From Chromera velia (Eukaryota; Sar; Chromeraceae), in NCBI GenBank assembly GCA_018398765.1, contig JAHBMJ010004213.1, positions 1 to 64,000 of the forward strand: a DNA stretch of 64,000 bases, written 5' to 3'. The position numbers and the translations under genes were made by a program. This document shows positions 35,702-47,782 of the stretch, in pieces; within the stretch, counting starts at the first letter, position 1, and each line of letters opens with the position of its first letter. The notes under the pieces were generated by a model that saw nothing but the letters and a program-made list of their open reading frames with translations, was not told where the DNA came from and searched no databases.

Positions 35702-37423
35702 TTAAGTCCTGGGAGAGACATGCAGCGCAACACTGAAAAGATACGCCCCCTCTCTTGCCTTCAAATCAACCGGGTGGTCAGGAGCAGCGCCTGCCACCCT
35801 CATGGTCACAAGCCGTCTCTTCATTCCATCCTGCCTCTCTGCGCTCAACGCTGCACTTTCTAACACATCCAAAAACTCCGACGGATCTCCGCAACTTGCA
35901 AGGGCGGCTGAACAGGTGTGAGTCAAAAGAACTCCCCCCTCTTTCCGAAGACACTGCATGGCAAGGCCATTCAACCTCTCGTATTTCCGCTTTGCTGCCT
36001 TGAGGTGTTGCACAGAGGGTGCCAGCTTGGGGGGATCCAGCACCACAACATCAAACCCCCCACAGCGCCCTGACCGGACTGCCTCTGCGCACTCACGCAT
36101 CGCCGTCTCTCCGTCTCCCCGCACAACACGCACAACTTCCCCTGAGGTGCCATTAGAAGTCTCTGCTGACACTGAGGGCAACCATTCAGTACCTGTCTCC
36201 ATCAATTCAACAGAATTTGACCCTGTCTCCTTCGCCCTGCCTTCCCTGTTCGATTGCAAATCTTCTACTGCAGCATTACAGGCGTCTGCAGAGGAGTCAA
36301 CTGCAATGACCGTTTTGGCTCCCCCCACGAGAGCATTCACGGCGAACCCCCCATGAAAGGAAAAGACGTCCAATACCTCTCCATCCCCCTTGAGTGCTGA
36401 CAGGGACCTGAGAAATTTTCGGTTTTCTCTCTGGTCACAGTAAACCCCTGTCTTTTGGCCCTTGAAAGGACGAGCCGTGAATTGCAGTCCATTCTCCCAA
36501 CACAAAACTTTTCCGTCTCGTCTCCTCTCTTCTTCATTCATCAAGAGATCATTCCGAGCTTCTACCCCGTCAGCCTTTTCCGTCTCTTTCCAACCATCTT
36601 GATTGAGTCTGCTCTCAGTCCGTCTCCAGATAAGCCTCACCTTGTCCCCCTCCACCCCTGTCAAACCCCCAACTGCCGATGCCACCTCTTTCCTAATTTC
36701 CTCCTCATACCACTCACACCACCGCGCAGACGAGGAGACTACCGCAAGATCGTTTGTCAAAACGTCAACGCACAGACCAGGGAGCCCGTCACCCTCTCCG
36801 TTCACCAAACGGAATGCAGACGTGTCCTCACTAGGCAATCCTAATGCCTTCCTCAGGTGACATGCCGTCTCGAGGTTTGACCTCACGGCCCTTTGAAGGT
36901 TCTCACGACTCGAGAGAGATGGGTCTGGGGGCAGGGAAGAAAGGAGACGGACACGAAACATCGAGTCCGGATTGAAGACACCAAAACCGACAAAACGGGA
37001 ACCACAGTGGTCGTATACCGTCACAAGAGAATTGGCATCAATTGGTTTCTCGGGTTTGCACACGGCATTCCCGTAAATAGTCCTGCACCCTTCTTCAAAG
37101 AGCCTGGCTTTCCCCCTCTGTACCCTCACGGCTGCATCCAATCCTTTTGGGTCGGGGGGGGTGAGGGGAAGTTCGTCTCGTTCCTCCGCCGTCTCCCCGT
37201 CTCTCTTTCTCCTCTTCCCCCTGTAGCCGTCTCTATGTCGTTGAGGAGGCCTCCCTTTCCGAGACCCGCCGTCCTCTCTCCCCTGTCTCCTCTGAGCCTT
37301 CGAGGGTCGACTCGAGAGAGAGGGAACCGTGTGACCGGAAAATGCCAAGATTTGAAAGACATGGGGATGAAGAGACGGACAAACAAGGCAAACAACACAA
37401 ACAAGCCGAGCAAAGAAAAACAT
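35702..37423 (-). CDS. RlmI-like rRNA (cytosine-C5) methyltransferase with plastid-type leader, 573 aa
   Basis: Class I SAM methyltransferase of the RlmI/YccW family, which methylates C1962 of bacterial-type 23S rRNA. Family blocks in order are VRVQRGKARLFEEG (PUA-like start), LVNGEGDGLPGLCVDV, GQKTGVYCDQRENR, the SAM motif VLDVFSFHGGFAVNAL followed by AVDSS, and catalytic-motif VLDPPKLAPS, then LLTHTCSAA. The leader starts MFFFARLVCVVCLVCP, a signal peptide, followed by a Ser/Arg-rich stretch beginning AFSGHTVPSLSSRPS, the bipartite layout used for complex plastids. Its substrate is therefore probably plastid 23S rRNA; mitochondrial delivery is less likely. A disordered basic linker precedes the PUA part. 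Intronless, start ATG at 37423. Confidence 0.85.
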   Translation of the reverse strand: MFFFARLVCVVCLVCPSLHPHVFQILAFSGHTVPSLSSRPSKAQRRQGREDGGSRKGRPPQRHRDGYRGKRRKRDGETAEERDELPLTPPDPKGLDAAVRVQRGKARLFEEGCRTIYGNAVCKPEKPIDANSLVTVYDHCGSRFVGFGVFNPDSMFRVRLLSSLPPDPSLSSRENLQRAVRSNLETACHLRKALGLPSEDTSAFRLVNGEGDGLPGLCVDVLTNDLAVVSSSARWCEWYEEEIRKEVASAVGGLTGVEGDKVRLIWRRTESRLNQDGWKETEKADGVEARNDLLMNEEERRRDGKVLCWENGLQFTARPFKGQKTGVYCDQRENRKFLRSLSALKGDGEVLDVFSFHGGFAVNALVGGAKTVIAVDSSADACNAAVEDLQSNREGRAKETGSNSVELMETGTEWLPSVSAETSNGTSGEVVRVVRGDGETAMRECAEAVRSGRCGGFDVVVLDPPKLAPSVQHLKAAKRKYERLNGLAMQCLRKEGGVLLTHTCSAALASCGDPSEFLDVLESAALSAERQDGMKRRLVTMRVAGAAPDHPVDLKAREGAYLFSVALHVSPRT

Positions 37424-37968
37424 CACGAGAGACCAATGAAGAAATCAACGCTGCGTTCCTGACAAAGACGCAGAGTGGATAAATTCTCTCAACGCGATGA
37501 ATCCTCAAATGATGAGAGAGACACGACACCCAAAAAAGTTCAATGGACAACGCTCAGCTACAGCTAAGTCTGCCGATCCAAGGAAAGGGTTCACGACATG
37601 CCAGCGATACGCAGCTGCTGAAACCATGTGGCTGCATGTCGGAGGGAAATCCTGGTGGGAAAGCTGTCTGCAACGCGTGACGTACTTCTGACGCCCGGCA
37701 GACGCCCAGACATTAAATTGCTGCTTTTGCCGACTCGCAACCGGCGCGCGGTTCATGGATTCAAACTGCCCCGGCATGCATACCACACTTGGAAATCAAT
37801 TAGTTTGCCGGGGCCCCCGGCCGTGCGCGTTGTTTGCATCGGCCCCTATGGCTCGATCCGACGGACCTGATGCAGTCATGCATGCACTGTCTTCGCAAAC
37901 AGCTAGCAATTAAGGAATTGGAGTCTGAAAACGCACCTTTTTCCGCATTCATGAAGGTCCCCTCCGTC

Positions 37969-37992
37969 TATATATATATATATATATATATT
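37969..37992 (+). promoter_or_regulatory. (TA)n tract in the divergent promoter region
   Basis: A 24-bp pure TA run lies 139 bp upstream of the ATG at 38131, within the 707-bp gap between the divergent methyltransferase and membrane-protein genes. It is a candidate core promoter or simply a microsatellite. Confidence 0.35.
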
Positions 37993-38130
37993 ACGCGAAG
38001 GTTGATGCGCCCTATCCATCAAGTACTTTCTTACACAGCTGAGCGCTTCTGCTTGGCTTTTGATCCGCCAAGGACAAAGCGGATCCTTCCTCTCTGCATC
38101 AAGGTCAGACGTTTACTGAAGTAAGCAGGC

Positions 38131-41100
38131 ATGTTGTTTTCAAAGAAGGGGGGAAGTGTGAGGCCCACGGGTGATGAGTCGACCCGCTTCGAGGAGATGA
38201 CAACTCCGCAGCAATTAAGACACAGTGGTGCCTTCTCACGGACGTCTGCTAGTGCCCGGAGAGCCGGCAGAAGGGAGGAACAGGAAGAAGATATCGCAAC
38301 ACAAAATCGAAGCAACGCAAGCAACACTCGAAAGTGCGTAATCACTTCTCTTTCTCTCTGCGTTGCCTTCTGTATCCTGGGTGCAATAACCTTCCTTCTA
38401 ATGGCTTTGCTCATCCAAGCACGTGTGTTGCCGCCCAGTCTAATGAGCTGTAAGGACGACGGCACGTGTGTGTTGAACACTGGGGGACTGGGGATCAGTC
38501 AGCTAACAGAGCGCTCCATCCGTTCTTCTGCTCCCATTCGCACTACTGAAGTGGAAGTAGAGGCAATTCAACGAAGACTGAACAGCGAGCAAGTGCCCCG
38601 TGTGTCTGGTGCTGTCCTTTTAGTTCTCAGTCAAGCGATCTCAGGGAGGAGTGTGGCCGCCTTAGAAGCAGATGTGCGGGACCCCAGTTCGGGGAAACTA
38701 GTGGGTGTGGCCAGCACAACGGCCACAACGATGGCCTGGAATCCCTCGACGAGTACCACAGCATTCAGCACCTCCATTGATTTACGCTTTACGGACCAAA
38801 GTGCGGGGCCTTTTCTTGCCAGGGCCCTCGGGAATGGAGGGCACGTGGGGTCCCTTCCTCTGGAGCTGGTCAATCTGAAATTAACAGAAGACAGCGAGGA
38901 AGGGGAGGGGGGGACGGCATCGGAGGACGATGGCGTGTTTGATGACGCGTATGTCCTCCTCGAAGGAAGACAGTCAGTCAGTCAGTCAGTCAGTCAGTCT
39001 GGGAGGGGAAGATTGAGGGAACCGGTTTGCGTGTCAATGGAAGAGTCAAAAGGAGATTGCGAGCCCCACTTACTCCACTTTTTGTCCGCTAGTCCACTTC
39101 CCTTAATGAGCGTGGACCTGTGCATGGGTGTGTGTGTGTGTGTGTGCATGTGTATGCCTCGTCGGTAAATTGATCGAAGAGGGGTTTCTGGCCGATGGAT
39201 AAATGGGTGAGTTCAGTGACTGCATGAACAGACTGAAAGTTTGTGTTTCTTCTTCCCATGAGTGCAGACTGTTTCCCCTCGAGCCTCTTGTGAAGAGTCT
39301 GGAGGTCTCTGAAGTCTCCCTGAAGGCCCTCAATCCCGCAGAGAACGACGCTTCGATAGGGGCAGAGGTGGGCTCTTCCGTGGTGGTCGGACTCCTGTCC
39401 CTGACCACCAAACGCAAACGGCTGGGATTGACCCCCCTCAGTCTGCAGCTAGAGGGGGATTTGACTATCAAGGGGGTCGAGGGGGCTTCGGTTTCGTTGG
39501 TGGGGGGGCATGCGCCTCTGTGGATAGGGGGTAGGGGGGATGCAGAGGGAAGTCTCAAGGGCAAACTCACCTGTCCTGAGAATACGGAGGAATCGTCTTT
39601 GCGGTGTGATGGTTTGTCTCGTCTCTCAGGGGAGACTCTTCGTCGGCAATTGGCTGCAGAGAGTGTTGCGCTTTCTCTACAGGGTTCTGCCACGATGGTG
39701 CTCAGGTCCTCCAATGGTATGACAATCGAGGTTGAGGGCGTGGGGGTGAACACGGAAATGGAAATTGGGCATGGGGAAACAGTAGAGAAGTTCGGTGTGG
39801 TTTTGAAAGAAATGAAGTCAGCCGACAGGGATGAACTTCTTTTGGATGTGAACATCCAGGGGGGTCCCTCTTCTTTTTCTGCTGATAAGATGGGAGTCTT
39901 CAAAAGGATGTTCTGGGGTCCCTTGCCCCTTTCTGTGAACTCTGACAGGGGTGACGATCATTCCTCTGCCGGTACCTTCGTTGTTGACGACCTTCGATGG
40001 AGTGCAGAGGGGGGGGAGAGTTCGGATTTGAGTTCGGGGAAAATGAAGTTTGATGAGGGCGAGAAAGGTTCAAACCAGGCAGCGAATTTAGCACACACGC
40101 TCTCCTCCATATTGTCACAGGACGAAGGGGAAGACGACAAGGGCGCTGGTGGACTGACTGCTTCCCTTTCAAACTCCACCGCAGTTGTTAATACCCCAAT
40201 TCCCTGGGTCAAAAATGCCTTTCGGGACCTTTATTTTCCAGTCCACCTGACCATCTCAAAAGAAAAAGAAGAAGAAGACGGGGGAAACCCCACTTTTGTG
40301 CAGCTGAGCTTAAGCAGCCCACGACTGGATCTTTCACTCCCCCCCAACTCCCCCCTGAGCCAGCCACTCCTCTCTGCAACTGCAGAAATGACTCTTTCAC
40401 CCCCCAAAGCTCTGTCTTCCCTCGGCCTTTCTATTCAAACTGCCGGATTCACCATGGCTCTGATGAGTGACGAGAAGGTCGCCTTGGCAGCCATTGCCCT
40501 TCCCCAGACTCCGCCTCTTCCCCTGTCTCCATCAGAATCCTCCGCCGTCTCCTCCAAGGCATCTGCCGTCTCCGTCTCTGTCCCGATGCGCTCCTCTCCC
40601 CTGCTTCTATTGAAGGACGGAGCCCCTTTCGTGGCCCTCCTCTCGGAAGGGGGTGAGGAGGGAAGCTTGACGCTCAGGGGAACGACCTCACTAGCCCTCG
40701 AAGGAATTTCAGAGAGGGCGTCACCCCTGACAGTGGCAGACATCGGGGTGAGTGCAGACCTTCCGTTGGGACCACAGGGGCTGCGGTCTGTTGATTTTCA
40801 GATGGAGGACTTCAAAGTAGAGAGAATGGACGACATGAGGGAGGACTCAGCAGGTTCGGTCGAGGACGTCAAGAGGCTGATATCCTTCTCTGCCTTTCTC
40901 AAAGCACCAACTAGGAGCTTGCCCCTGAAACTGCCCAGAATGGCATTTGACCTTTACACCCCTCAACTTACTGAAATTCAAGAGGGGGGACTACAGGGGC
41001 GCATCGGATGGATGGAGACGCTCAGTACGGTTTCCTTTCGTTCCGAGAAAGACAAGGTAGATGACGTCACCCCTGTGCACGGCCTTATCCTTCTTCCTTC

Positions 41101-43256
41101 AACTGACGAAGGGGAAAGAATTCACGAGACACTTGTCGGCATTTCAAGAGGGGAAGAGGGAGAGAAAACAAGAGACAGCCTCGTGTTCCCCTTCAAGGCT
41201 TCCAAACAGGGAGGACGGTGTGCAGGTCTCAGGGGAGGCGCGGCTCTGTGTCCTCTCTGGCTCACAGGGCTGCTTGAGTCCATGGAAGGGACCTTGAATG
41301 TGACTTCTGCTCAGTCAGTTATGTATTAGTCATGTTACAGCAGTCACACGTCCGTGCTCGTATGTTTTCTCTAAATGGCAAGTCCGAGATTTCTGTAGAT
41401 CCATGATGATCAGGCGAGAGAGAGAAGTCTTGCTGGTGTGCTCAAATCAAGTCGATCTTCTCTCTCTCTCCTTTGACTTTTTTCTGCTGATACCTGAGTG
41501 GGCTTCTTCGCTGTCCAATCGAAACCGTATTTCTGATTGTGCCATGATTCTGATTCTTCAGGATGGATACCCTCATATGTATGCCCTCACTTGAATGTCA
41601 TCTCTCCATTGGCCTCTTGCGTTTGTGCTGCAGGAGTGGAAGGACGATCGCCTCGGTGGCTGCTCTGCAGGATGAAGAAGAGGAAGACCCTGGAGAGGTA
41701 ACGCTGTCAGGGGTGAACGTGACAGGGGTGACTGTGCAGCCTCTGGAGGCATCCGTTTCCTCCGCAGTGGGGCTGGAGGTGCAGGCGGAGGTGGTCATGG
41801 GGGTTTCTCTGCGATTTCCCTCGGGAGTGGAGGATCCGGTTGTTTCGTCTGTGCGGGTTGAGGGCATCATTGGAAGGGGGGAGAAATCGGAAGCGGATTG
41901 GCGGTCTTGGAGTGAAGTCGGGAGTGTGAATTTAACAACCAGTGGGACAGGGGTGGGGGTGAATGTGACTGCGGGGAGACTGGCAACAGTGCTGGGGGGG
42001 GTTGTGGTATCTGTAGGGGAGGGCATGCCGTGGCCCCTTGAGGGTCCCTTCTCCTTCTCTGGGAACTTCACTGTGTCTCTCGCTGAAGGGGGGGAGATAT
42101 CCACTGTGTTTGAGAATATTCCTGTGAGTGGTGAGTGGAAGAAATCTTCCCTCGAGGTCACTCGAATGACTGACCTTCGCAAAAGAGGGGAGAAGCCGAA
42201 GAAGTCGGAAGGCTTGCCTTTTGGTGTGTCTGTGTCTCTCAGTCAATCTGTCCACGTACACTCCCCACTCCCCCTCCCGGAAGTGACCTATTCCCTCCGA
42301 CTCGGCAGTTTTCCTCGAGAGGCAATTGGCACTTTGTCTCTCAGGGGCGTCAAGGTTAATCCAGCAGAGGATGACGGGGGGGGATCGGTGAGCTTTGCCA
42401 GTGGTCGAGGGAGATTTCTGACGATATCGGAAGGTGTGTCTTCCCGTGCGGTGAAGCGCTTCATCACCGAGATGTCGTCTGTCGGCCCTGAAGGGATGAA
42501 CCTGACGGCGGTTCTGGACATGCCGATAGAGAATAGCGAGTTGACGAATGACGGCATTTTGACGTCTCTGTTCCTCCCGGAGAGCCTTCACATCCCGTAT
42601 CTCCCTTGGACGGCAAAAGCGGCACTAGAGGCAGGGGAAGGGGAGGGCGGGAAGAAAACACTTGAATTAAGAATGAATGTGACTGACCTGGCAATAGGGG
42701 AAGAAGAGGAAGAAACGGAGACAGAAGGAGAAGAAGAAACGGAAGCATCGGACGAAGATGATGACCTCCAAGTTTGGCTCTCTGCCTCCCTAGCGCTCAG
42801 TCTTCTTCGTCTGCCAGCAGCCTTGCAAGAAGTGGTTGCTCGTTGGGAGGCTGCCGAGCTGAGAATTCGATTTCTGCAGCAAGAAAAGAGCGAGGATGCG
42901 GATGAAGGGACCGTCATTGCTCGTCTCTCGACGAGTGGTTTGACGAATATGCTCACCCCCGAGTTGGAAGTGAGAGCGAATGACGACCTGAGAGGTGTCT
43001 CTCTCCTTTTGGGGCTTTCTCCCTCCGATGGGGAGATGGAGTTGGTGGATGGTGCAGATTCTCTGACAAGTCTGGGGAGTCTCCTTCTTGAACAGGTGAG
43101 TAAGTAAGTGAGCACGTGAGGGGGTGATGTCTTTCAAGAGAGACAATCTCATGCGTTGTAGCAGCATCGGTTTGTTCGTTGTGTGATCTCTGTGAAGAAT
43201 TAAAAGGGTTCTGGTTGTGCGATGGTGTCATCAAGCATTTGTGTACCTGATGTGAT

Positions 43257-43293
<37 letters not shown>

Positions 43294-46200
43294 ACAGGGC
43301 GAAGAGGGGCTCCCGATTGTCGGGGAGGTCCTCCTTCGGGCCGACACCAGTCTTGGCACAGCGACTTTGGATCCTCTTGAATTTGAAGGCAGAGCAGTTG
43401 TGCAGTCGTCATCCTCTCCTTCTTCTTCTTCCGTTGAGACACCTGGGAGGGAAGAGACTAGAGTGACCGCGTTGGTCATCTCCGACTCGACAGAAGAAGA
43501 ATGGGGAACCTCTGAAGAGACTGTGGAACTTTCACTTGGCGGGGAGTTGGTGAATCCCTTTCCGGTCTCGTTTGTCCTTGGACGTGTGTCTGAGGGTGTG
43601 AGTGTCTCCCTCCGAGTAGAGAATGAAGACGGCGGGCAATTGAGTCTTGTCGGAGAGGGAGAAGGGGAGGAAGGGACAGAAGCGGCAGCACAGTCTTTCT
43701 TCATCATCCCCCCTTTTTCGAATCAATTGATTGCCCGAGGGAAATTGGGGCGGGAGAATGAGAAAGTGCTGTCATCTCTTTTGTCATCCCTCCTGAAAGG
43801 CTCCAACGCCGCTCTGACCGTCTTTCCGTCTGAGAGGACGAGACCACTTGCGTCTCTGCTAGCCGAAGGATTACCGAATCCTCTAGAATGGGACGAGAGG
43901 GCAAGTAGATCCGGTCCCGTTAAGCCGGTTGTGCGTGCACAGAGCGTATCAATGGACTTCGGAAGGAATGGAAACGCCCTTGCAACACCGCAGCTTTCCT
44001 GCGATGTCGGCGTCGAGATCGAATCCCCTCCTGGAGCAGATCTGTCCATGAGAGTCAGTCAGTCAGTCAGTCAGTCAGTCAGTCAGTCAGTCAAGTCGGC
44101 CAGTCAGAGCGTCTGAAAGTCTTTTGTCGGAATATTCCAAGATGGATGGATAGCTTTATGGATGGATGGAAGGAAACTTACTGGCTCTTCAGAGTGAAGA
44201 AGCACTCATTTTGATGGATTAATTCTCTGCTGTGGTTTCTTCTCGAGTGCAGGTTGCGAGTGTGACAGGGGGCCTGAGGCTTCTGTACGAAGGAAGTCAG
44301 GCGGGCACTTTGGGAGTTGAGCTCTCAAACCTTCAGACCTCCTCAGACGGTCTCTCGTTCGAGGGATCCCTCAGAAATGTGGATCTGAGTGGGCCTTCAG
44401 ATGGTCTGCCCAGTTTGGTGCGGGAGTCTCTCTGGGCTGGTGAGGGGACCCGGAAGGACGTTGACGTCTCGGGTGCACCCTCCGTGACAATCCAAACAAA
44501 AATTGGAGAAACCAGAATTGATGCCTTCCCGTTGGCACTTCAAATTCCCCTTGAAGGTCAGGCAGCGTCGATGGGTGCACGGGGGTCCATCAACGCATTC
44601 ACTTGCTTATCCTCTCTTCTGTCAATCCTTCGGAACACATCTGGTCCTTTTGGGTTTTTCTGCTCCCTCTCACTGAATTGACTTCGGCTTCAATTCCCTC
44701 TTGTGCCGCGCTTTGCCCATATTGTAGAGAAAGAAAATCGCGAATTCTAGGGACAGACGAGTGACAAAATTTCCGCCCCGTCTGTCGACTTGGGCGTAAA
44801 CTGAAATAGACATGTTTTATCCCTTTTTGCTTTTGCCATTTCCCCCTCACAAGTGAAGCTAGCTACATTTCCTGTAAGCAGGTGCTGGAGGGTTGATGAG
44901 TGACGAGATGACCACTCGGTCTGTTGAGGTCGACTCGACATCTTCCTCTGGTCTCTCTTTGGGCCTCTCCGTTCGGATCTTCGGGCGCTCCCCGATTCCT
45001 CTTCGTGTCGGGCCTCTCTCTCTGGACGTGTACGACAGACAGGGAACGACGAGCGCGTCTAGTCGGGTGGGCACTCTGAGGTTTCAAGACTTCAGATTGA
45101 GTAATGAGGGGGCTGTGCAGTTGGACGCAAACCTTGAAGTCACTGGGAGTGCAGCCGAGAGAACGGTGTCGAACCTGTTTGCGCTGGAGAGTCAGAGACT
45201 CGCAGTGAGAGGAACAACGTCGAGCTCCCCGTCCCCCTTTCTTCAGCGTGTGTTCCAAGGATGGCAGGCCTCTCTGGAACTCCCCCCCGCTCCCTTTGGA
45301 TTCATCAACGCCATTTCAATTCAGCTGGGGGTCAGTCAGTCAGTCAGGCAGGCAGGCAGACAGGCAGGCAGGCAGGCAGACAGGCAGGCAGACAGGCAGG
45401 CAGGCAAGCAGGCAGGCAGGCAGGCAGGCAGGCAGTCAGTTAGGAAGGCAGACAGGCAGTCAGTCAGTCAGTCAGTCAGTCAGTCAGTCAGTCAGTCAGT
45501 CAGAAAGGAAAACAACAAACAATTTCCTTTAAAAGTTTCTTGAGAGAAAATGGTTGTCCCCTTTCCTGGCTGACAGTGTACTACTGTAACAAATCATTAC
45601 CAACATCAGAGTGTCCGTTCTGCTGATTCCTTCCCATCCTTACCTACCTGTCTGCTCCCCATATTCCCTCCCACCTGCAGTCTTTTCTGTTTATGCGCCC
45701 CAGCGCGACGGTGGTGTTCGAAAATCCTCTGAGCGCAGCCATAGAGGTCCTCTCCTTCAACGCCGAAGTCCGAGTGCCGGGAAGCTCTTCGTCAGTCGAT
45801 CAAACGTGTCGATGGATCATGTGAGATGAGAAGAGAAGAGAAGAGAAGAGAAGAGAAGTGTTGATGTGGTCATCCATTCACTCACTGGATACGCAACACA
45901 GTCTCCTTTCAGAAAGTTCTCTGCTCATGTCACGCTGGTCTCTCTGGCGTGAGAAAGTGTGTAAGTGAGTGAGTGAGTAAGTGAAGAGGTGCGCGGATAA
46001 GTTGTGTTTCTTGCTTGACGCACTGGCACACGATGTTTGCCTGCATACAGAGTGATAGGCACAGTGAAGAAGTCCTGGCCTTCCAGCGCACCCCAAAGAG
46101 TACCCCCACGGGACATCAGCATAGCTTCCGACCTGGACCTGAGCCTTTTGTTGGGCCCTGCGGCCTTCATCACGGGGTTCCAGACTGCGAACTCTGGCCG

Positions 46201-46297
46201 GGCCTCTGTGGATGTCATCGGAAGGGCCAACATTTGGGTCGGGAGGTATAGAATGACGTTGAACTTCAATCAGAAGGGGGTTGACTCAACTTTTTAA
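38131..46297 (+). CDS. Large type II membrane protein with repeated beta-rich domains, 2071 aa
   Basis: Eight exons join with matching phase: 38131-38972, 39268-41313, 41634-43095, 43298-44053, 44253-44556, 44882-45330, 45681-45790 and 46051-46297. Residues 1-69 are polar and basic; residues 70-95 (VITSLSLCVAFCILGAITF) are one membrane helix; the remaining 1970 residues would be lumenal or extracellular. That part repeats beta-rich stretches of the type V-x-L-x-G-x-V-x-V and G-x-L-x-L, and has many N-x-T/S sites. VVFENPLSAAIEV near the C-terminus resembles the LEA_2/WHy pattern. The layout (N-terminal anchor, LEA_2- or DUF3712-like repeats) recalls fungal vacuolar Tag1-type proteins, but that match is weak. 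Acidic linkers (EEEEETETEGEEETE) separate blocks. Six of its seven donors begin GTC. Confidence 0.75.
38971..38999. repeat. (CAGT)7 array spanning the donor of intron 1
   Basis: The donor GTCAGT at 38973 is the first full unit. 38985 is also in phase, so the exon end is ambiguous by 12 nt. Confidence 0.9.
43096..43297 (+). repeat. Intron 3 of the membrane-protein gene: GTRA units at the donor and a (GT)n tract at the acceptor
   Basis: The intron opens GTGAGTAAGTAAGTGAG and its last 40 bases are a (GT)17-type run ending GTGCACAG. Confidence 0.85.
44054..44093 (+). repeat. (GTCA)10 starting exactly at the donor of intron 4
   Basis: Exon 4 ends ATGAGA at 44053 and the array begins with the next base. 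Confidence 0.92.
45331..45503 (+). repeat. GTCA/GGCA/GACA array starting at the donor of intron 6
   Basis: Exon 6 ends CTGGGG at 45330; (GTCA)4 follows directly, then GGCA and GACA units, then (GTCA)n again to 45503. Confidence 0.92.
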
Positions 46298-46520
46298 GCA
46301 AACTGCGGATACTAGTTGCTATCTTAACAATTTATAAAATAGATCAATCCTGATGTTGGTATTAAATCACTGTTAATGTATATGTTTGCTAGCATATTTT
46401 AACTTATTTATACTTATTTATTGAATGAACAACAGACTGAGTGCCACAGTTTTTTTACATTGTTCGTTTTCTCTAGCGTTTTCTGAATCTTTACAATAAT
46501 TTTCAAAGTTTCATCTATGA

Positions 46521-46671
46521 GTCGGCAAACTATTAAAATAGTAAAAATAGTTAACTATTTTTGCTATTTTAGAAACTATTTTAGGACACTATTAAAATAG
46601 TAGTCATTAATAGTAAAATAATGAGTATTTTTACTATTTCAAAGTTGGTTTTACTATTTTACTATTCCGAC
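46521..46671. mobile_element. 151-bp AT-rich foldback, MITE-like
   Basis: GTCGG followed by AAAATAGTAAAA at the left end faces its complement at the right end. The interior is built from ACTATTTT/AAAATAGT palindromes. No target duplication is clear. It lies 224 bp after the membrane-protein stop. Confidence 0.5.
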
Positions 46672-46903
46672 TATTACATGCTAGTATACTCTTTGTGACA
46701 TAAAGTTCCGAGTCCGAGTCAAGTTGCATTACAGTCTGTCACGTGATGTACCTGTTGATCCAAAAGCGCCAAGCGACAGCATTTCGAACTTCAATCGTTC
46801 CGTCGACCCATAGGTGTACCTACATCAGGCCATCTCTGCCAAACTGTGTGCCTGTCTTTTGTACCTGTGAGAATAGCTGTGTGACTTAATTCTTGACGGT
46901 GGA

Positions 46904-47751
46904 TCACTCTGCGAGGGCTGCCCTCTGCCTGTTGAAGAAGGGCCTCAGAGTCCACTCCGTCTCGACATCCGTCATGTCTGCAGTGCCCAGCTCGATCTTG
47001 TAGATCCGCAGTTTGAATCTGCACCAAGGGAATCCGGGGGACATGCGTTCACAGGAGGGTACACGTGCATGTATGCGTACATCGACTTCAGGACGCAGAT
47101 GATACTCGCGCAGGGGAAGAGAAATGCGAATGCGCAGTGACAACCGAATCTCCCTCACAAAACGGGAAGCTGATTTGCTTGTTTTTCTCTTCCCTTCCGC
47201 TCCGTCCCTCCCATTCCATTTGTGAGTCAAAGAGAGAGAAACATTTTCTGGACTCTCAAAATTGTTGAGCTGGAGCAACCACACTCTTGCTCACACACTC
47301 CCTTCCTCTCTTCTTCACCCCATCGGCGAATGAATCAGTGATCCAATGAATGGAACAGTCCGTCAATCAATCAAAGAAGCAGTCAGTCAGTCAGCAAATC
47401 AGTCCACTATCCAATGACTTAGTCCAAAGCAAAAGGAGAAGACGCCTGACTGACAACAAAGAACTGCAGAGAAAATGATTAATACAAACATTTTCTCTCT
47501 TCCCAAAGCTAAATAAGTTAAGCCCATCACACATCAAACGCACCGACCGACCTCGGTCCGATTTCCTTCAACTCTATCGGGTCCTCCTTCCCCCCCTTTC
47601 CCTTCTTCCCTCTGCCTTCCTCCTCCTCCTCCCCTTCCTCTGCTCCCTCAGGACCTCTGCTCGACTCTGCATGATGCGGGAATTGGAATTCATTTATGAA
47701 TGGGCATGCATAAAGAAAGGGGGTGTCGCAGAGTGACCTTGCTCGCGAGCG

Positions 47752-47782
<31 letters not shown>

